DNA from: Flavobacterium sp.
Lineage (GTDB): Bacteria > Bacteroidota > Bacteroidia > Flavobacteriales > Flavobacteriaceae
DNA length: 11,364 nt
Direction: 5' to 3'
Assembly: GCA_024642295.1 (NCBI GenBank)
Contig: JAHEBK010000022.1
Location: 1-11,364 of the forward strand
The number at the start of each line of letters is the position of its first letter. Position 1 is the first letter of the stretch. Both the position numbers and the translations under genes were made by a program. The notes beneath the pieces are model-generated. The model ran no database searches and had not been told where the DNA came from. It worked only from the letters and a program-made list of their open reading frames with translations. This document shows positions 7,447 to 11,364 of this stretch, piece after piece.

Positions 7447-8073
7447 CTACAACTTATACTGAATTCCAAATTCTATGTTTTTAGTATTAAATCCTGCATT
7501 GGAACTTTGTAAACTCGCATTGGATACATGCCTAACATTAGGACTTACTTCAATTTTGAAATTATTTAATTCAAATGACAAACCTATTGCAAACACATCT
7601 GAAAAAGCAAAACCTTTAGACAGTCTTTCAGTTTCAACATCAGAAATCATAGGACCTACACTAGCTTGAGCAAAAACACTGAAGTACTTATAAATTGGCT
7701 TCCTTACCAAAAAACCAATATTTAAAATATATTGATTAATATCTTTTAACTTAGTAAATCTTTCCCTTCTCTCAATATAATTTTCTTCATCTGGTGTTAC
7801 AAAGTAAAAATTCAACAACTGATGTGTCCCAAAATTAACCTCTGGTTGAACAACAACCTCATAACTAAAGTTTTTTGTGCTTTTTAAATTATAATTCAAC
7901 ACCAGTTTATAATAATTATTGGTAAAACTGTAATTACGGTTCTTAAATTCACTACCAAAACCAGTTCTAATACCTATACTAAAATCATGATTCTGTTCTT
8001 GTGCGTTTACACAAAAACAACTCATTAGCAATACCAAAATTAGTAGTTTATACATACTTTTCTTTTGATTCAT
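7447..8073 (-). CDS. PagL-like outer-membrane beta-barrel (acyloxyacyl hydrolase / lipid A 3-O-deacylase family)
   Basis: The 208-residue protein has a signal peptide ending at VNA-Q (cleavage about 24/25) and a series of amphipathic beta strands ending in the C-terminal aromatic-rich strand IEFGIQYKL, as in outer-membrane barrels. Family placement rests on the RHVSNASLQSSNAGFN segment (181-196). In Pseudomonas PagL the active site is H126, S128 and E140, with N129 and N136 nearby; at the same spacing this protein has H182, S184, N185 and N192. PagL removes the 3-O acyl chain of lipid A at the outer membrane. The Glu position falls on N196 here (the nearest Glu is E201), so activity is uncertain. 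A Cys at 19 gives a weak lipobox (LMSC), but the barrel fold favours signal peptidase I. A second ATG at codon 7 is a possible start. The gene follows the secDF terminator and no clear terminator separates it from the next gene. The fold is likely; the enzymatic role is tentative. Confidence 0.72.
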   Translation of the reverse strand: MNQKKSMYKLLILVLLMSCFCVNAQEQNHDFSIGIRTGFGSEFKNRNYSFTNNYYKLVLNYNLKSTKNFSYEVVVQPEVNFGTHQLLNFYFVTPDEENYIERRERFTKLKDINQYILNIGFLVRKPIYKYFSVFAQASVGPMISDVETERLSKGFAFSDVFAIGLSFELNNFKIEVSPNVRHVSNASLQSSNAGFNTKNIEFGIQYKL

Positions 8074-8104
8074 TTTATATTGTTTTAATAAAAAAGGGAA
8101 TTAT

Positions 8105-8116
8105 TTTAGCGCTAAA
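8105..8116. promoter_or_regulatory. 12-base perfect palindrome before the PagL-like gene
   Basis: TTTAGCGCTAAA is self-complementary and lies 31 bases before the ATG at 8073, between the secDF terminator and the gene. Its GC-rich centre stands out in an AT-rich spacer, so it could be an operator. A 12-base palindrome can also arise by chance, and no promoter consensus is clear around it. Confidence 0.25.
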
Positions 8117-8123
8117 TACATTT

Positions 8124-8156
8124 ACAAAAAAAGACCCAACTAAAAGTTGAGTCTTT
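8124..8156 (-). terminator. Rho-independent terminator of secDF
   Basis: On the minus strand, AAAGACTCAAC pairs with GTTGGGTCTTT (11 bp, one G-T wobble) across a 5-base T-rich loop and continues into a T tract. It starts about 22 bases after the secDF stop codon and separates secDF from the PagL-like gene. Confidence 0.85.
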
Positions 8157-8177
8157 AAATATAGTAACTTAAATATT

Positions 8178-11147
8178 TTAAGCAGCTTCGTGTTGTTTCT
8201 CAACAATTGTTTTATCCTCTTGAGAAATAGTATCCACCAATACTGGCGTAGCAATAAACAATGATGAATACGTTCCAACAATAATACCAACTAACATAGC
8301 GAAAATAAACCCTCTGATTGATTCACCTCCAAAAACAAACATAATTAACAATACTACAATCATTGTCAAAGAGGTATTGATGGTTCTTGACATCGTTGTA
8401 TTAATAGACTGATTTACAATTTCAGCAAAGTTTCCTTTTGTTTTACCAGCTAAGAACTCACGAACCCTGTCAAATACAATTACAGTATCATTCATAGAAT
8501 ATCCAATAACTGTTAAGATTGCAGCAATGAAATGCTGGTCAATTTCCATTCCGAAAGGCATAAACTTATAACACAATGAATAGATTCCTAACACAAAGAT
8601 AACGTCATGCGCAACAGCTACGATAGCACCTAAACTATATTGCCATTTTCTAAAGCTTATCATTAAGTACAAGAAAACTAATCCCATTGCTCCTAATACA
8701 GCCCAATAAGCATTGGTTTTGATGTCCTCTGCTACAGTTGGCCCTACTTTCGAAGCTTGTAGAATACCCACTTTTTTACCATCATAAGCATTAATAAACT
8801 TATCATAAGTTAAATCAGCTGAATAATACTGTTTCAAGTTTTCAAACAATAACTTATTCACTTCTTCATCAGCTTTAATTCCGTGCTCTTTAACTTTATA
8901 TTTTGTAGTGACTTTCAATTGATTGTCACTACCAAATACTTTTGCTTCTGCACTACCAAATACTTTTGTCAATTCTTCTTTTACCAACTCAGCTTCAACT
9001 GGTTTTTCAAAACGAATTTGGAAAGTTCTACCTCCTACAAAGTCAACACCTTGATCTAAGCCATTAGTAGATAATGAAACCACACTTACTACAACTACAA
9101 TTGCCGAGAAAATATAGGCTAATTTTTTCTTTCCTAAGAAATCAAAATTGAAGTTGTTGAATATTTTTTCAGAGAACTTCGTAACGAAAGTTAAATCATT
9201 TTTAGTTCTTAAATTTCTATCTAAAAAGATTCTAGCGATGAAAATTGACGTAAACAATGAGGTTGCAATACCAATTAACAAAGTAGTAGCAAAACCTTTA
9301 ATTGGTCCTGAACCAAAAATAAATAAAACCGCACCAGTTAAGATATGCGTAACGTTAGCATCTGTAATAGATGACATTGCTCCTGTCCAACTATAAGAAG
9401 TCTTAATTGCTTCATCGAGTGATTTTCCTGCTCGCAATTCTTCTTTTGCCCTTTCATAAATGATAATATTCGCATCTACTGCTGTACCCATTGTCAAAAC
9501 TATACCTGCAATACCAGGCAATGTCAATACTGCACCTAAACTTGCTAAGATTCCAAAAAGGAATAATAAGTTTACCGCTAATGCAATATTTGAATACCAA
9601 CCTGCTCTACCATAATATACCATCATCCAAAGTGAAACGATAAGCATCCCAACTATAGCTGAAGTTGTCCCATTATCAATTGCTTCTTGCCCTAAAGATG
9701 GCCCAACCACTTCTGACTGAACAATATCTGCTGCAGCTGGTAATTTACCTGCTCTTAATACATTTGCTAAATCTTTCGTTTCAGTCACATCAAAAGTTCC
9801 TGAAATCTCTGATCTTCCACCTGCAATTGGTCCACTTGAAACTCCTGGTGCAGAATACACAATATCATCCAAAACAATTGCAATATTGCTTTTTTGAGTA
9901 AATGCTCTACCAGTCAATTCTTCCCAAGCTTTAGCACCTTGTCCGTTCATTTGCATAGAAACAGAAGGTTTTCCTAATTGGTCAAATGAATCTTTAGCAT
10001 CTGTAACAACACCACCACTCATCGCGGCAATATTATCTCTATTTCCTCTTAGTGCATATAATTCTACTGCATCTACATTTTTATCTTTTGCATCTTTGAT
10101 GGTAGTCAATTTACCCCAAACAAATTTTGCATAATGAAGTTCTGGAGCCAATAAAACTCTAATGTCAGCTCTTTTCAAATAACTATTAACAACAGCTGTA
10201 TCTTTTGGAGCAAATAATCCTAAAACTGGACCACCACCTTGTGACAACATTTTATCAAACAAAGGATTATTTCCTGTTTTAGTTGCAACTGTATCTTTAG
10301 CATCAGTCAATAAAGCACTCAATGAATCTTTAACAACTGCTTTCTTTTCAACTTTATTAATTTCAGTCTTTTTTAATGCCTCATTTGCAGCCATTAAAAA
10401 ATTACCCATTTCGTCAATCTTATACGTTTCCCAAAACTCTAATTGAGCAGTACTTTGTAATAATTTTTTAATTCTATCCACATCTTTAGCACCTGGCAAT
10501 TCCACCAAGATACGTCCAGATTCTCCTAATTTTTGGATATTAGGTTGTGTAACACCAAATTTATCAATACGTTTTCTTAATACTCCAAAAGCACTTTCAA
10601 CAGATTCGTCAACTTTTCTTTTGATTACTTTTTGAACCTCAGCATCTGACATTTGAAAATCAACACCACCTTCACCTTGTAAAGAACGATTAGCAAAAAT
10701 ATCAGGAGAAGCTAATTTTACCGTCCCTTTTGAATTTGCAGCAAATGCATCAAAGAAAGCATCAATATAGGTTTGATTCCCTTTTTGATTTGCTGTAGCG
10801 TCTGCTAAAGATTTGTTGAATACTGGATTTTTAGAGTTATTAGACAACCCTTTCAAAATGTCTTTTACAGATATTTGCAATATCACATTAATACCACCCT
10901 CTAAGTCAAGACCTTTATTTATTTGTTTGTCTTTTACTTCATCATAAGTAAAATCGGCAAAGCCTAAGTTAAATACTTTTTCTTTTGCAATTGAATCTAA
11001 ATATTTCAATTCCTTTTCAGAATCTCCTCCTGCAAAAGCTTTTGCATCATCTTTAATTGAGCTTGAAACAAATGTGAAAGAGAGCTGGTAAATACTTACC
11101 AATGCAAATAGAATTGCAAAAAATTTAATAAGTCCTTTATTCTGCAT
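8178..11147 (-). CDS. secDF: Fused protein translocase subunit SecDF
   Basis: SecDF uses the proton motive force to pull proteins through SecYEG into the periplasm; it sits in the inner membrane with a large periplasmic part. At 989 residues it joins SecD (about 1-650) and SecF (about 665-989) in one chain, the usual form in Bacteroidota. SecD marks: first membrane segment 8-27, GLDLEGG (79-85), VVGPSLG (480-486), and the core TLPGIAG with GTAVDANIIIYERAKEE, whose D558 matches the proton-path Asp of SecD; then ITDANVTHILTGAVLFIFGSGPIKGFA. SecF marks: GVDFVGG (700-706), VGPTVAEDI (801-809), AHDVIF with H847-D848, IGYSMNDTVIVFDRVRE with N886-D887 and R894, and RTINTSLTM. A Lys/Thr-rich low-complexity stretch (about 255-300) lies in the SecD periplasmic region. 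Residues 729-744 show a short duplication (KVFGSAEA then KVFGSDNQ). The gene is monocistronic by its own promoter and terminator. The ATG at 11147 follows an A/T-rich leader. Confidence 0.98.
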   Translation of the reverse strand: MQNKGLIKFFAILFALVSIYQLSFTFVSSSIKDDAKAFAGGDSEKELKYLDSIAKEKVFNLGFADFTYDEVKDKQINKGLDLEGGINVILQISVKDILKGLSNNSKNPVFNKSLADATANQKGNQTYIDAFFDAFAANSKGTVKLASPDIFANRSLQGEGGVDFQMSDAEVQKVIKRKVDESVESAFGVLRKRIDKFGVTQPNIQKLGESGRILVELPGAKDVDRIKKLLQSTAQLEFWETYKIDEMGNFLMAANEALKKTEINKVEKKAVVKDSLSALLTDAKDTVATKTGNNPLFDKMLSQGGGPVLGLFAPKDTAVVNSYLKRADIRVLLAPELHYAKFVWGKLTTIKDAKDKNVDAVELYALRGNRDNIAAMSGGVVTDAKDSFDQLGKPSVSMQMNGQGAKAWEELTGRAFTQKSNIAIVLDDIVYSAPGVSSGPIAGGRSEISGTFDVTETKDLANVLRAGKLPAAADIVQSEVVGPSLGQEAIDNGTTSAIVGMLIVSLWMMVYYGRAGWYSNIALAVNLLFLFGILASLGAVLTLPGIAGIVLTMGTAVDANIIIYERAKEELRAGKSLDEAIKTSYSWTGAMSSITDANVTHILTGAVLFIFGSGPIKGFATTLLIGIATSLFTSIFIARIFLDRNLRTKNDLTFVTKFSEKIFNNFNFDFLGKKKLAYIFSAIVVVVSVVSLSTNGLDQGVDFVGGRTFQIRFEKPVEAELVKEELTKVFGSAEAKVFGSDNQLKVTTKYKVKEHGIKADEEVNKLLFENLKQYYSADLTYDKFINAYDGKKVGILQASKVGPTVAEDIKTNAYWAVLGAMGLVFLYLMISFRKWQYSLGAIVAVAHDVIFVLGIYSLCYKFMPFGMEIDQHFIAAILTVIGYSMNDTVIVFDRVREFLAGKTKGNFAEIVNQSINTTMSRTINTSLTMIVVLLIMFVFGGESIRGFIFAMLVGIIVGTYSSLFIATPVLVDTISQEDKTIVEKQHEAA
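8927..8968 (-). repeat. 18-base exact direct repeat inside secDF (24-base period)
   Basis: CACTACCAAATACTTTTG occurs at 8927-8944 and again at 8951-8968. The 24-base period equals eight codons, so the frame is kept and the protein reads KVFGSAEA then KVFGSDNQ in the SecF periplasmic region. It looks like an in-frame tandem duplication that later diverged. Confidence 0.6.
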
Positions 11148-11198
11148 TATTACTAAAAATTAATTATTTTATTATTTATTTATTTTTGTTTTAAACCC

Positions 11199-11255
11199 TT
11201 AAAGCAAGTCTAAATCCATTTTTTTCAATCTAAAAAGAGAAAATAAGAATTGCAT
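11199..11255 (-). CDS. Possible 18-codon leader ORF upstream of secDF
   Basis: On the minus strand an ATG at 11255 opens an 18-codon frame, MQFLFSLFRLKKMDLDLL, ending with TAA at 11199-11201. It starts about 18 bases after the -7 element of the predicted secDF promoter, so it would be the first ORF on the transcript with a leader of about a dozen bases. TAAAATA directly before the ATG is the A-rich context seen before real starts in this phylum. Its stop is 51 bases before the secDF ATG. The peptide has a hydrophobic start (FLFSLF), basic middle (RLKK) and Leu/Asp-rich end. Short frames are common by chance in AT-rich DNA, so translation is not established. If real, it might control secDF, as longer leader peptides (SecM, VemP) do for Sec genes elsewhere, but no homology to those is visible. 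Confidence 0.3.
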   Translation of the reverse strand: MQFLFSLFRLKKMDLDLL

Positions 11256-11272
11256 TATTTTAATAAACCGAG

Positions 11273-11303
11273 CAAATATATAATTCTGGTTCAGACTAAG
11301 CAA
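11273..11303 (-). promoter_or_regulatory. secDF: Promoter of secDF, full consensus match
   Basis: Reading the minus strand, TTG (11301-11303), a 20-base spacer and TATATTTG (11273-11280) match the Bacteroidota/flavobacterial consensus TTG-N17-23-TAnnTTTG at every fixed base. The start of transcription should be near 11266, giving a leader of about 120 bases before the secDF ATG. Confidence 0.7.
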
Positions 11304-11323
11304 TTTATTTATGAATTAATCTC

Positions 11324-11352
11324 AAAAAAAAGACTGCAAAAGTGCAGTCTTT
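11324..11352 (-). terminator. Terminator of a minus-strand gene lying to the right of the window
   Basis: AAAGACTGCA (11329-11338) pairs perfectly over 10 bp with TGCAGTCTTT (11343-11352) across an AAAG loop. On the minus strand the stem runs into eight T residues (11324-11331 on the plus strand). It ends an upstream gene outside the window, so secDF is transcribed separately. The plus strand has a weaker T-rich tail, so some bidirectional activity is possible. Confidence 0.82.
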
Positions 11353-11364
11353 ACTTTTATTTGG

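Noticed and set aside
7447..8073. PorP/SprF-type partner for the neighbouring T9SS type B protein
   Set aside because: The protein is about 100 residues shorter than that family as I know it and carries the PagL His-x-Ser-Asn motif instead.

Overview
The window reads as a chromosomal segment of a flavobacterium-like member of the Bacteroidota. It is AT-rich, encodes SecD and SecF as one fused protein, carries a protein with the C-terminal sorting domain of type IX secretion (T9SS, type B), and has promoter candidates of the form TTG-N19/20-TAnnTTTG. Start codons have A-rich upstream sequence rather than Shine-Dalgarno sites. No phage, transposon, CRISPR, tRNA or rRNA is visible. Most of the content is housekeeping, plus a variable envelope section.

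Left half, all on the + strand: the 3' part of a PLP aminotransferase that enters from outside the window and ends at a terminator; folE (GTP cyclohydrolase I); a conserved-looking structured RNA element between folE and cysS; cysS (cysteinyl-tRNA synthetase) with its terminator; yidD; and lgt with a good promoter candidate. lgt converges on the minus-strand block at a 27-bp perfect inverted repeat that should terminate transcription from both sides.

Right half, all on the - strand (read from right to left): the terminator of a gene outside the window, a close match to the flavobacterial promoter consensus, a possible 18-codon leader ORF, secDF, a terminator, a PagL-like outer-membrane beta-barrel (lipid A deacylase family), and a large secreted repeat protein with a T9SS type B sorting domain.

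Several genes share an envelope theme. YidD helps membrane protein insertion, Lgt makes lipoproteins, SecDF drives Sec export, the repeat protein is a predicted Sec then T9SS substrate, and the PagL-like protein may trim lipid A. This is a thematic link only; terminators split the genes into several transcription units. The points most worth following up are the folE-cysS RNA element with a possible promoter of its own, the leader ORF before secDF, and the PagL-like protein whose expected catalytic Glu appears to be Asn.
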